Part shown: piece by piece, positions 17,163 to 25,152 of the stretch | Layout: each line of letters starts with the position of its first letter | Numbering within the stretch: position 1 is the stretch's first letter | Source of the DNA: Burkholderia ambifaria AMMD | GTDB lineage: Bacteria > Pseudomonadota > Gammaproteobacteria > Burkholderiales > Burkholderiaceae | Reading direction: 5' to 3' | Assembly: GCF_000203915.1 (NCBI RefSeq) | Contig: NC_008390.1 | Coordinates: forward strand, 434,001-498,000 | DNA: 64,000 bases | Position numbers and translations under genes: made by a program | The notes under the pieces: model-generated | What the model was told of the DNA's origin: nothing | The model's database searches: none | The model's input: the letters and a program-made list of their open reading frames with translations, nothing else

Positions 17163-18296
17163 GTGACCGATTTCCCCGTTTTCCACTGGACCGACGCCGA
17201 CGGCGCCGAACATGCCGTGCGCTGGCGCTCCGAAGCCGGCGTGCAGCCGCCGAAGCGCGCCGTGCCGGCCGATGACCGCCTCACCGCCGATGCCGCGTAC
17301 CGCCTCGCATGCGAGGGCACCGCGCTCGTCTGGCAGGGCGACTTCCAGAATGCGCGCCAGCTCGTGCAGGCGATGGCCCGCCGCGTCGAACGCAAGCCGA
17401 AGAAGGCGAAGGCCGCGGCCGGCGCCGACGCATTCAACCTGCATCGGCTCGCGCAATCGCAGCGCGCCCGCACGCTCGGGATGCTGCTGATCCCGCTCGA
17501 TGCCGACTACAGGATCCCGCTGCGCCGCGCGCCCGACGTGCGCGCCGCGTGCGAGGAAGCGTACGGGCCGGGCGGCGCGCCGTCGGTCGTGTCGCTGCGC
17601 GAACTGCTCGGTCTCGTCGGCGCGCACGAATGGCGCAAGAAGGGCGTGCCGATTCCGGCGCTCGGCGGCGCGCCGATCCATCCGCATTACGGCGTGTTTT
17701 CGCCGGTGCGCGGCGAATACGTCGAACTCGTCGCGCGCGCGCCGCTGCCGGCGACGTCGCTCGCGTTCGACATCGGCACCGGCACCGGCGTGCTCGCGGC
17801 CGTGCTCGCATCGCGCGGCGTCGAGCGTATCGTCGCGACCGACCAGGATCCGCGCGCGCTTGCGTGTGCACGCGAGAACATCGCGCGGCTCGGCCACGCC
17901 GATCGCGTCGACATCGTCGAAGCCGACCTGTTTCCGGCCGGCCGCGCGCCGCTCGTCGTGTGCAACCCGCCGTGGGTGCCGGCCCGCCCGAGCGCGCCGA
18001 TCGAATATGCGGTCTACGATCCCGACAGCCGCATGCTGCGCGGTTTCCTCGCCGGGCTCGCCGACCATCTCGAACCGCGCGGCGAAGGCTGGCTGATCCT
18101 GTCCGATTTCGCCGAGCATCTCGGCCTGCGGCCGCGTGAAACGTTGCTGCAATGGATCGATGAAGCCGGTCTCGTGGTGCTCGGCCGCGAAGACATCCGC
18201 CCCGCGCATCCGAAGTCGACCGACGCGGACGATCCGCTGCACGCGGCACGCCGCGCCGAGCTCACGTCGCTCTGGCGGCTCGGCGCGCGGGCCTGA
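17163..18296 (+). CDS. Class I SAM-dependent methyltransferase (PrmC/RsmC-like)
   Basis: A 377-residue protein from GTG 17163. The N-terminal half is variable. The C-terminal half is a Rossmann methyltransferase with motif I AFDIGTGTGVLAAVLA, an acidic end of strand 2 (IVATDQDPRAL) and the catalytic NPPW motif (VVCNPPWVPA). NPPW/NPPY enzymes methylate amide nitrogens or base amino groups, as in PrmC and RsmC. The target here is not determinable. An in-frame reading back to 16932 runs through the DUF1508 gene and terminator and is rejected. Confidence 0.8.
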   Translation: MTDFPVFHWTDADGAEHAVRWRSEAGVQPPKRAVPADDRLTADAAYRLACEGTALVWQGDFQNARQLVQAMARRVERKPKKAKAAAGADAFNLHRLAQSQRARTLGMLLIPLDADYRIPLRRAPDVRAACEEAYGPGGAPSVVSLRELLGLVGAHEWRKKGVPIPALGGAPIHPHYGVFSPVRGEYVELVARAPLPATSLAFDIGTGTGVLAAVLASRGVERIVATDQDPRALACARENIARLGHADRVDIVEADLFPAGRAPLVVCNPPWVPARPSAPIEYAVYDPDSRMLRGFLAGLADHLEPRGEGWLILSDFAEHLGLRPRETLLQWIDEAGLVVLGREDIRPAHPKSTDADDPLHAARRAELTSLWRLGARA

Positions 18297-18385
18297 TCGC
18301 GCATTTTCGGTAAACTGTCGCCATTCCTCACGAATTCACGCCGCCGGGCCGTGGTCACCCGACCATGGCCCGGCGCCGCTTCACG

Positions 18386-19276
18386 ATGTCGAACAAGACC
18401 TACGAAATCCGTCCGGAGCAGTCCGTCGAGCTGTTGAAGGAACTGCACATCCTGACCCGCGACGGCAAGCTGAACCAGGACAGCCGCCGCAAGCTGAAGC
18501 AGGTCTATCACCTGTTCCAGTTCATCGAACCGTTGCTCGCGAGCGTGCAGGCCGACAAGGGCGCCGTCACGCTCGTCGATCACGGCGCCGGCAAGTCGTA
18601 TCTCGGCTTCATCCTGTACGACCTGTTCTTCAAGCAGCAGCCGGGGCACGGCACGCCGGCGTTCGCGTCGCACGTGTACGGCATCGAGACGCGCGAAGAG
18701 CTCGTCACGCGTTCCACCGAGCTCGCCGCGCGACTCGGATTCGGCGGGATGTCGTTCCTGAACCTGTCGGTCGCCGACTCGATCACGTCGCCGAAGCTGC
18801 CCGAAACGGTCGATGTCGTGACCGCACTGCATGCATGCGACACGGCGACCGACGACGCGATCCGGTTCGCGCTCGCGAAGCGCGCGCAGCACATCGTGCT
18901 GGTGCCGTGCTGCCAGGCGGAGGTCGCGGGCGTGCTGCGCAGGAACAAGGGCAAGTCGCTTGCGAATGCGCTGACGGAAGTGTGGCGGCATCCGCTGCAT
19001 ACGCGCGAATTCGGCAGCCAGATCACCAACGTGCTGCGCTGTCTGCAGCTCGAGGCGCACGGCTACCAGGTCAGCGTGACCGAGCTGGTCGGCTGGGAGC
19101 ATTCGATGAAGAACGAGCTGATCATCGCGCAGTACAAGAACCTGCCGCGCCGCAAGCCCGGCGAACGGCTGAACGAGATCCTCGGCATGTTCGGGCTCGC
19201 CGAACTGAACGAGCGCTTCTTCGTGCCGGCGCCCGCGGCGGCGGAAGGCGAGGCCGTCGAGCCGGCCGCCGACTGA
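18386..19276 (+). CDS. SAM-dependent methyltransferase, METTL25/PF13679-like
   Basis: A 296-residue protein with SAM-binding motif LVDHGAGKSYLGFILYDLFF, a later ALHACDTATDDAI motif and a VPCCQ motif. This set is typical of the Methyltransf_32 group that includes METTL25/RRNAD1-like proteins. The substrate is unknown. It follows the preceding methyltransferase by 89 bp and may share its transcript. ATG 18386 is taken as the start; an ATG at 18365 would add seven residues (MARRRFT). Neither has a strong ribosome site. Confidence 0.78.
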   Translation: MSNKTYEIRPEQSVELLKELHILTRDGKLNQDSRRKLKQVYHLFQFIEPLLASVQADKGAVTLVDHGAGKSYLGFILYDLFFKQQPGHGTPAFASHVYGIETREELVTRSTELAARLGFGGMSFLNLSVADSITSPKLPETVDVVTALHACDTATDDAIRFALAKRAQHIVLVPCCQAEVAGVLRRNKGKSLANALTEVWRHPLHTREFGSQITNVLRCLQLEAHGYQVSVTELVGWEHSMKNELIIAQYKNLPRRKPGERLNEILGMFGLAELNERFFVPAPAAAEGEAVEPAAD

Positions 19277-19343
19277 GGCCGACTGCGGTCGACTGACGCG
19301 CGCGGCCCGTTGGCCGCGCGATGGCCGGCCGTCGCGCGACGCG

Positions 19344-19916
19344 TCAGACGTCGCCGCCCGGCCGGCGCATCCATTCACGCCAGCCGTCGTGACCGAGGCG
19401 GCGCAGCGTTTCCTGGTTTTTCTCGTAGATCGCGGACGCGTCCGGAAACGCGTCGACCGCGCGCGCGATGCTGTCCTCGCGCAGCAGGTGCAGGATCGGA
19501 TACGGCGCGCGGTTCGTGTAGTTCTCGATGTCGTCGGCTTCGCTGCCTTCGAACCGGTACTCGGGATGGAAGCTCGCGATCTGCAGCACGCCGTCGAGCC
19601 GCAATTGCTGCACGAGCCGCTCGGCGAAGAACAGCGCATCGTTGTAGTCGACGAAATCCGCGAACGCGCGCGGATAGATCACGAGCGTCGTGTCGACCTG
19701 CTGGGGATCCGCCGCCTCGAGCGCGCGCAGCTCGGTTTCGAGGTCGGCGAGTGCGTCCTCGAGCGTCGTCGCTTCGCTGATTGCATAGCGCACCTGTTCC
19801 TTCACATAGACGCTTTTCGCGAACGGGCACAGATTGAGTCCGATCACCGCGCGCGCGAGCCAGTGCCGCGTGGCGGCGAGGATGTCGTCGTGCGAGTCGG
19901 GGCGGGTGTCGGTCAT
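19344..19916 (-). CDS. DUF1415 protein
   Basis: A 190-residue soluble protein with the DUF1415 hallmarks WLARAVIGLNLCPFAKSVY near the N-terminus, YPRAFADFVDYNDAL in the middle and FHPEYRF followed by NRAPYPILHLLRE toward the C-terminus. The conserved Cys-Pro-Phe and His-Pro suggest a catalytic or metal site, but no function is established. It is convergent with the preceding methyltransferase; a perfect 9-bp GC stem without T-run lies between them (about 19299-19320). Confidence 0.85.
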   Translation of the reverse strand: MTDTRPDSHDDILAATRHWLARAVIGLNLCPFAKSVYVKEQVRYAISEATTLEDALADLETELRALEAADPQQVDTTLVIYPRAFADFVDYNDALFFAERLVQQLRLDGVLQIASFHPEYRFEGSEADDIENYTNRAPYPILHLLREDSIARAVDAFPDASAIYEKNQETLRRLGHDGWREWMRRPGGDV

Positions 19917-19998
19917 GGCGAAGGCAATCGGGCGAAGCGGCAGCGAGGGCCGCATTGTAGCTGGAGCGGACCGGCGGGGTTCGGGCGTGCGCCGCCCG

Positions 19999-20622
19999 TC
20001 ACGCGCAGCCGGCTTCGATCAGCTGCGTGACCAGCGCGGGCGCGGTGCCGATCGGCGTTTCGCCGTGCCGATACGTCTGGCTGGCCGCGTAGATGCCTTC
20101 GACCACCAGCGCGAGCGCATCGGCGAGCGCTTGCGGCTGCCGTGCGCCGGCGCTGTCGCACAACGCGACGAGCCGCTTCATCAGCTGTTCCTTGTTCTGC
20201 GCGACGCGCTCGCGGGCCGGGTGCGAAGCATCGGGGAATTCGGCCGCGACGTTGACGAACGGGCAGCCGCGATAGTCCTTCTGCGTCGCGCGCTCCGCGA
20301 GATCGACGAAATACTGGATCAACTGCGCCTTCGGCTGGCCCGGATGCTTCGCGATGCTCGAATCGAAACGCTCGAAGAAGCACGCATCCATTCGCTCCAG
20401 ATACGCGAGGATCAGCTCGTCCTTCGACGAGAACTGGCGGTACAAGCTCATCTTGTTGACGCCCGCGAGTTCCACGACCGCCTCGACACCGACCGCGCGC
20501 ACCCCTTCCTTGTAAAACAGCTCCTCGGCGGCGCGCAGCAGATGTTCGTGCGCCGCGGCCGCGGCGATCGGCCGGCGCGTGCGGCGTGCCGGCGGCTTGT
20601 TGACGGCCTCGATGCCCGACAT
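19999..20622 (-). CDS. TetR-family transcriptional regulator
   Basis: A 207-residue repressor. The N-terminal helix-turn-helix includes AAEELFYKEGVRAVGVEAVVELAGVNKMSLYRQFSSKDEL (split here only by helix boundaries), and the C-terminal ligand/dimer domain carries CPFVNVAAEF. The start at 20622 is chosen because GAGGG lies about 8 nt upstream. A start at 20658 would place the operator directly against the start codon with no ribosome site. It is divergent from an MFS exporter-like gene, with two identical-type dyads between them, so it most likely represses both. Confidence 0.88.
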   Translation of the reverse strand: MSGIEAVNKPPARRTRRPIAAAAAHEHLLRAAEELFYKEGVRAVGVEAVVELAGVNKMSLYRQFSSKDELILAYLERMDACFFERFDSSIAKHPGQPKAQLIQYFVDLAERATQKDYRGCPFVNVAAEFPDASHPARERVAQNKEQLMKRLVALCDSAGARQPQALADALALVVEGIYAASQTYRHGETPIGTAPALVTQLIEAGCA

Positions 20623-20658
20623 GATGACCCTCGACTGCGTGATGGAATTGCTTGACAT

Positions 20659-20674
20659 GTTACCGACTGGTAAC
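20659..20674. promoter_or_regulatory. TetR operator 1 (dyad)
   Basis: Inverted repeat GTTACC-GACT-GGTAAC, perfect 6-bp arms, just upstream of the tetR coding region. The same arms recur in operator 2. Confidence 0.8.
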
Positions 20675-20692
20675 TACGATCGCAACACACTT

Positions 20693-20708
20693 GTGACCGA
20701 GCGGTAAC
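20693..20708. promoter_or_regulatory. TetR operator 2 (dyad)
   Basis: GTGACC-GAGC-GGTAAC, differing from operator 1 by one arm base and the spacer. Centre-to-centre distance is 34 bp, about three helical turns, so both sites would lie on the same DNA face. Confidence 0.78.
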
Positions 20709-20839
20709 AATGCCGAGCGGATCAACAGACAAATGCCAGTGTCGGCCCAGGTCAGCCGACGCAGCGTGCGGCGGAGGTGGCCTGGTGGTGAGGCGGGGCG
20801 GGCGCGCGGGCGCCGGGCCGGCAACTGGAGAGCGACAAC

Positions 20840-22123
20840 ATGAATTGGGCGGTGACACGAATCGGCGGGCGCTTCCACTACGGATGGCTCGCGGCGGCGG
20901 TGGTTTTCCTGATCCTGCTGGCGGCGGCCGGCACGCGCGCGACGCCGAGCGTGCTGATGGTGCCGCTCGAGCGCGAACTCGGCTGGAGCCGCGCGGCGAT
21001 TTCGCTGGCGATTTCGGTGAACATCGCGCTGTACGGCCTGACGGGCCCGTTCGCGGCCGCGGCGATGCAGCGTTTCGGGCTTCGGCCGACGATCCTGACT
21101 GCGCTGGTGACGATGGGCGCGGGCGTCGCGCTGTCGTCGATGATGACGCAGAGCTGGCAGATGGTCGTGATCTGGGGGCTGATGGTCGGCTGCTCGACGG
21201 GCGTCGTCGCGTTGACGCTGTCCGCGACCTTCGTCACGCGCTGGTTCCATGCGAGGCGCGGGCTCGTGATGGGCATCCTGACCGCGAGCACGGCAACCGG
21301 CCAGCTCGTGTTCCTGCCGATGCTCGCGGCGATCGCGCAGCGCCACGGCTGGCGGCCGGTCGTACTCGTCGTTGCGGTCGCGGCCGCGATCGTGATTCCG
21401 CTGGTCGCGTTCCTGCTGCCCGAGCGGCCGGCGGACGTGCAGTTGCGCCCGTACGGCGAGCCGGCCGATGCGCCGGCCGCGCCCGACGCGACGAAGGAGA
21501 ACCCGCTCGCGGTCGCGTTCCGCACGCTGCTGATGGCGAGCCGCTCGCGCGACTTCTGGCTGCTGTTCTTCAGCTTCTTCATCTGCGGCGCGAGCACCAA
21601 CGGCTATGTCGGCACGCACCTGATCGCGATGTGCAGCGACTACGGGATGACCGAAGTGCAGGGCGCGTCGCTGCTCGCCGCGATGGGCGTGTTCGACTTG
21701 TTCGGCACGACGCTGTCGGGCTGGCTGTCCGACCGCTACGACAACCGCGTGCTGCTGTTCTGGTATTACGGGCTGCGCGGGCTGTCGCTGATCTACCTGC
21801 CGCATGCGTTCGGCATCGATTTCTTCGGGCTGCCGCTGTTCGCGATGTTCTACGGGCTCGACTGGATCGCGACCGTGCCGCCGACCGTGCGGCTCGCCAC
21901 CGATGTGTTCGGCAAGGCCGCGGCGCCGGTCGTGTTCGGCTGGATCGTCGCCGGCCACCAGCTCGGCGCGGCATTCGCGGCGCTCGGCGCAGGGTTGCTG
22001 CGTGCGAGCCTCGGCACCTATACGATCGCGTCGATGATCTCGGGCGGGCTCTGCATCGTCGGCGCGCTGATCGTGCTGCGAATCAATCGCGGCCCGTCCC
22101 GCGCCGCCGCGCAGGCCGCCTGA
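20840..22123 (+). CDS. MFS transporter (OFA/monocarboxylate-like), TetR-linked
   Basis: A 427-residue protein with 12 predicted membrane helices and a central cytoplasmic loop (about 200-225). Helix 2-3 and 8-9 loops have the MFS pattern (for example GWLSDRYDNRVLL). The N-terminus (GRFHYGWLAAAVVF) resembles OFA and monocarboxylate-type carriers. The substrate is unknown. The ribosome site GGAGAG precedes the ATG. Divergence from a TetR gene with paired operators suggests inducible uptake or efflux of a small molecule sensed by the repressor. Confidence 0.85.
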   Translation: MNWAVTRIGGRFHYGWLAAAVVFLILLAAAGTRATPSVLMVPLERELGWSRAAISLAISVNIALYGLTGPFAAAAMQRFGLRPTILTALVTMGAGVALSSMMTQSWQMVVIWGLMVGCSTGVVALTLSATFVTRWFHARRGLVMGILTASTATGQLVFLPMLAAIAQRHGWRPVVLVVAVAAAIVIPLVAFLLPERPADVQLRPYGEPADAPAAPDATKENPLAVAFRTLLMASRSRDFWLLFFSFFICGASTNGYVGTHLIAMCSDYGMTEVQGASLLAAMGVFDLFGTTLSGWLSDRYDNRVLLFWYYGLRGLSLIYLPHAFGIDFFGLPLFAMFYGLDWIATVPPTVRLATDVFGKAAAPVVFGWIVAGHQLGAAFAALGAGLLRASLGTYTIASMISGGLCIVGALIVLRINRGPSRAAAQAA

Positions 22124-22369
22124 GCGGCGCTTCGGCCGGCCCGTGCGCGGCTGCGCGGCCGGGGCGGCCGCGTCGAGGAAGCCGAGCCGTCGTTCCGAGG
22201 CGGGACGGCAGACGGGAGTTCCTCTGGCCGAACGGAAGTTGGGCGGCCGGTCAATGCAGGATCGCTGATTTGCATTGCGCGGGACGATCGGGCGCGTGAT
22301 GGCTCAAGCGGTTATGCTTGCGGTTCGGCGCGCGTTCGCGCCCCTTCATCGATGTCAGCGAGGAACCGC

Positions 22370-22975
22370 ATGTCTGTCAAACCTGCTCCCACCACTGTTT
22401 CGATTCACGAACTGATCGCGGGCCGCTGGAGCCCGCGCGCGTATTCGGACGAGCCGATCAGCGCCGCCGATCTGCACGCGGTGCTCGAAGCCGCGCGCTG
22501 GGCGCCGTCCGCATACAACGCGCAGCCGTGGCGCTTCATCGTCTTCGATCGCACGCAGGACGAAGCAGCGTTCAAGCGCGCATTCGCGACACTGGTGCCG
22601 TTCAACCAGGCCTGGAACGCGCCGGCGCCGGTGCTGATCGCCGTGACTTCGCACACGCTCACGCCGAAGGGCGAGCCGGCGTCGACCGCACTGTATGACG
22701 CGGGCGCCGCGGCGATGTCGCTGGTGCTGCAGGCGCACGCGCTGGGCCTTGCCGCGCACCAGATGAGCGGCTTCGACGCGAAGGCGTTCCGCGACGCGTT
22801 CGAGATTCCGGCCGACGTCGCCATTCCGGCGCTCATCTCGCTCGGCCACTACGGCAACGTCGACAAGCTCGATCCGGTGCTGCGCGACCGCGAAAAGGCG
22901 CCCCGCACGCGTCACGCGCTCGGCGAGGTCGTCTATGCGGGCGCATGGAAGAAGGGTTTCGAAGCGGTAGCCTGA
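22370..22975 (+). CDS. Nitroreductase-family FMN oxidoreductase
   Basis: A 201-residue protein of the nitroreductase fold. RWSPRAYSDEPIS near the N-terminus binds FMN phosphate, ARWAPSAYNAQPWRF is the classic family motif, and ALGLAAHQMSGFD lines the flavin site. Such enzymes reduce nitro groups, quinones or enones with NAD(P)H; the true substrate is unknown. The start is set by GAGGAA seven bases upstream of ATG 22370. The GC-rich 246 bp upstream (22124-22369) shows no other gene. Confidence 0.88.
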   Translation: MSVKPAPTTVSIHELIAGRWSPRAYSDEPISAADLHAVLEAARWAPSAYNAQPWRFIVFDRTQDEAAFKRAFATLVPFNQAWNAPAPVLIAVTSHTLTPKGEPASTALYDAGAAAMSLVLQAHALGLAAHQMSGFDAKAFRDAFEIPADVAIPALISLGHYGNVDKLDPVLRDREKAPRTRHALGEVVYAGAWKKGFEAVA

Positions 22976-23175
22976 TTCCCGGGGCAGGCGGCGGGGTGCG
23001 TTTGGCCTCCGACCGCACCTGTCGCCCCTGACGCGCCTGCCGGCGCGCCCCATCCCCGCCCCTCCGGGCCGGTTGCACCGTACCGCTGGCCGGCCCCGGT
23101 TGTGATCCGGCGGGCTTCATGTTAAAAAGCCCGTCCTTTCCGTTTTCCGCGCCGGCCATGCTGCGGCACCTTCCG

Positions 23176-24426
23176 ATGACTTACTGCGCGATCGATTTCG
23201 GCACGTCCAATTCCGCCGTGGCGCTGCCCGACGGCGATGGAATGCGCCTCGCGCCCGTCGAGGGCGACCACCTGACGCTGCCCACCGCGATCTTCTTCAA
23301 CAACGACGAGCAGACGGTCGAATACGGCCGGGCCGCGCTCGCGTCGTATATCGACGGTTTCGACGGCCGGCTGATGCGCTCGATGAAGAGCATCCTCGGC
23401 TCGCCGCTCGCGGAAACCACGACCGATCTCGGCGACGGCAGCGCGATGGCGTACACGGAGATCATCGCGCGCTTCCTGACGCACCTGAAGCGCAAGGCCG
23501 AGGCACGCGCGGGCGCGCCGATCGGCCGTGCGGTGCTCGGCCGGCCGGTGTTCTTCGTCGACGAGGATCCGCGCGCCGACCGCCTCGCGCAGGACCAGCT
23601 CGAAGCGGCCGCGCGGTCGGTCGGTTTCACCGACGTGCATTTCCAGTACGAACCGATCGCGGCCGCGTTCGACTACGAGTCGCGCCAGCAGGCCGAACGG
23701 CTCGTGCTGGTTGCCGACATCGGCGGCGGTACGTCGGACTTCTCGCTCGTGCGGGTCGGGCCGCAGCGGATGGCGCGCCTCGAGCGCAAGGACGACGTGC
23801 TCGCGCACCACGGCGTGCACGTCGCCGGCACCGACTACGACCGCCGCGTCGAACTGGCGGCGATCCTGCCGGCGTTCGGCTATCGCGCGCTCGATCCCGA
23901 GGGGCGCGAGCTGCCGAACCGGATCTACTTCGACCTGGCGACCTGGCACCTGATCAACACGGTCTACACGCCGAAGCGGCTGGGCGAGCTGAAGCTGATG
24001 AAGCACCTGTACCAGGATGGGCGGCAGTACGACCGGCTCACCCGCGTGGTCGAGCAGCGGCTCGGGCATGCGCTGATGGCACGCGCGGAAGAGGCGAAGA
24101 TCGGCGTGGCGGCGGGCGGGGAGACGATGATCGACCTGAACGACGTGGAAGAGGATCTGCAGATCGCGTTCGACGCCGAACGCCTCGTCAAGGCGAGCGT
24201 CGACGACACCGCGCGCATCGTCGACGCCGCGCGCGAAACGGTGCGGCTCGCGGGCGTTGCGCCGCGCGACCTCGGCGCGCTGTATTTCACCGGCGGCTCG
24301 ACCGGGCTCGCGTTTCTGTCGGGTGCGCTCGCCGGCGCATTTCCGGACGCGCAGCCGGTGTTCGGCGATCGCCTCGCCAGCGTCGCGACGGGGCTCGGCA
24401 TTCACGCGCAGCGGCTGTTCGGCTGA
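23176..24426 (+). CDS. Short Hsp70-family protein (YegD-like)
   Basis: A 416-residue protein that is essentially an Hsp70/actin-type ATPase domain. Phosphate 1 motif is YCAIDFGTSNSAVAL and phosphate 2 is VADIGGGTSDFSLV. A C-terminal TGGSTGLAFL matches the adenosine motif. It lacks the substrate-binding and lid domains of DnaK, as in E. coli YegD. The role is unknown. Starts at 23119 or 23158 are possible, but the conserved protein begins at 23176. It is followed by a strong bidirectional terminator. Confidence 0.87.
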   Translation: MTYCAIDFGTSNSAVALPDGDGMRLAPVEGDHLTLPTAIFFNNDEQTVEYGRAALASYIDGFDGRLMRSMKSILGSPLAETTTDLGDGSAMAYTEIIARFLTHLKRKAEARAGAPIGRAVLGRPVFFVDEDPRADRLAQDQLEAAARSVGFTDVHFQYEPIAAAFDYESRQQAERLVLVADIGGGTSDFSLVRVGPQRMARLERKDDVLAHHGVHVAGTDYDRRVELAAILPAFGYRALDPEGRELPNRIYFDLATWHLINTVYTPKRLGELKLMKHLYQDGRQYDRLTRVVEQRLGHALMARAEEAKIGVAAGGETMIDLNDVEEDLQIAFDAERLVKASVDDTARIVDAARETVRLAGVAPRDLGALYFTGGSTGLAFLSGALAGAFPDAQPVFGDRLASVATGLGIHAQRLFG

Positions 24427-24480
24427 ACGAAGATAAGCCGAACGTGCGGCAGCCGAATCGCTGCCGCGCCATAAAACAAA

Positions 24481-24506
24481 AAGCCCCGCCGAAGCGGGGC
24501 TTTTTT
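24481..24506. terminator. Bidirectional terminator between the Hsp70-like gene and csp
   Basis: Stem AAGCCCCGC / GCGGGGCTT with a CGAA loop. T-run on the right, A-run on the left. It serves both converging genes. Confidence 0.9.
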
Positions 24507-24528
24507 ACACGAATTAATCGCGCCGAAC

Positions 24529-24732
24529 TTAGACCGGACGGATGTTCGCAGCTTGCAGACCCTTCGGGCCCGTCTTCACTTCGAATTCAACCTTCTGGTT
24601 TTCTTGCAGCGTCTTGAAGCCTTCGACGCGGATTTCCGAGAAGTGCGCGAACAGATCGTCGCCGCCGCCTTCCGGGGTAATGAAGCCGAAGCCCTTTGCG
24701 TCATTGAACCACTTGACGGTACCGGTTGCCAT
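24529..24732 (-). CDS. Cold-shock domain protein (CspA family)
   Basis: A 67-residue OB-fold protein with RNP1 (KGFGFI) and RNP2 (DLFAHF), covering the whole family length. It binds single-stranded RNA or DNA and acts as an RNA chaperone. The ribosome site AGGA lies 9-10 nt before the ATG. A well-formed sigma-70 promoter about 150 bp upstream gives a long leader, the arrangement used by cold-induced csp genes. Several paralogues are expected in the genome, so the exact cspA-E name is left open. Confidence 0.97.
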   Translation of the reverse strand: MATGTVKWFNDAKGFGFITPEGGGDDLFAHFSEIRVEGFKTLQENQKVEFEVKTGPKGLQAANIRPV

Positions 24733-24874
24733 GTTACTTATTCCTAAAAAGATAAAACGGGGCCGAGGCCCATGGGGTGCGGAAAATCAAGGAAGGGGGT
24801 AATAGGACCAACCGGAGTACCGTTGATGGGCGAACTACGAAAGAACCAATTCACTCGCCGCTTGAAATCCTGCA
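24733..24874 (-). promoter_or_regulatory. Long csp 5' leader
   Basis: About 140 nt of untranslated leader lie between the predicted transcription start (near 24874) and the csp ATG. In E. coli cspA a leader of similar length folds differently at low temperature and controls stability and translation. Here the thermosensor function is inferred from length and gene identity only. Confidence 0.55.
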
Positions 24875-24880
24875 ACGTTG

Positions 24881-24909
24881 TTTATACGGCTAATCGCTCA
24901 CGCGGTCAA
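24881..24909 (-). promoter_or_regulatory. Sigma-70 promoter of csp
   Basis: On the minus strand: -35 TTGACC (24909-24904), 17-bp spacer, -10 TATAAA (24886-24881). Near consensus and correctly placed for a csp transcript. Confidence 0.8.
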
Positions 24910-25152
24910 CCGGATTTCCATACACTCAGGGTTATTGCGGAGTTCAGGTTTACAAACCTTGCAAACGACGCGAATTTTTTGTAGGGGACGATCGATTTTG
25001 GCGCCATCTTGCAGGTGCAACCGTTAAACTACGCGCCGCTGGAGGGGTTGCCCTGATCGGGTAATCCCTTCCCCCAAAATGACGCGCGCGGTGCTGTCCG
25101 AGCCGATCCCGGACAGCTGGCCGACCACGCTTTTTGAGACACAGGAGAGGAT

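Noticed and set aside
19299..19320. GC-rich hairpin between two convergent genes as a terminator
   Set aside because: Perfect 9-bp stem but no T-run on either strand; not enough to call.
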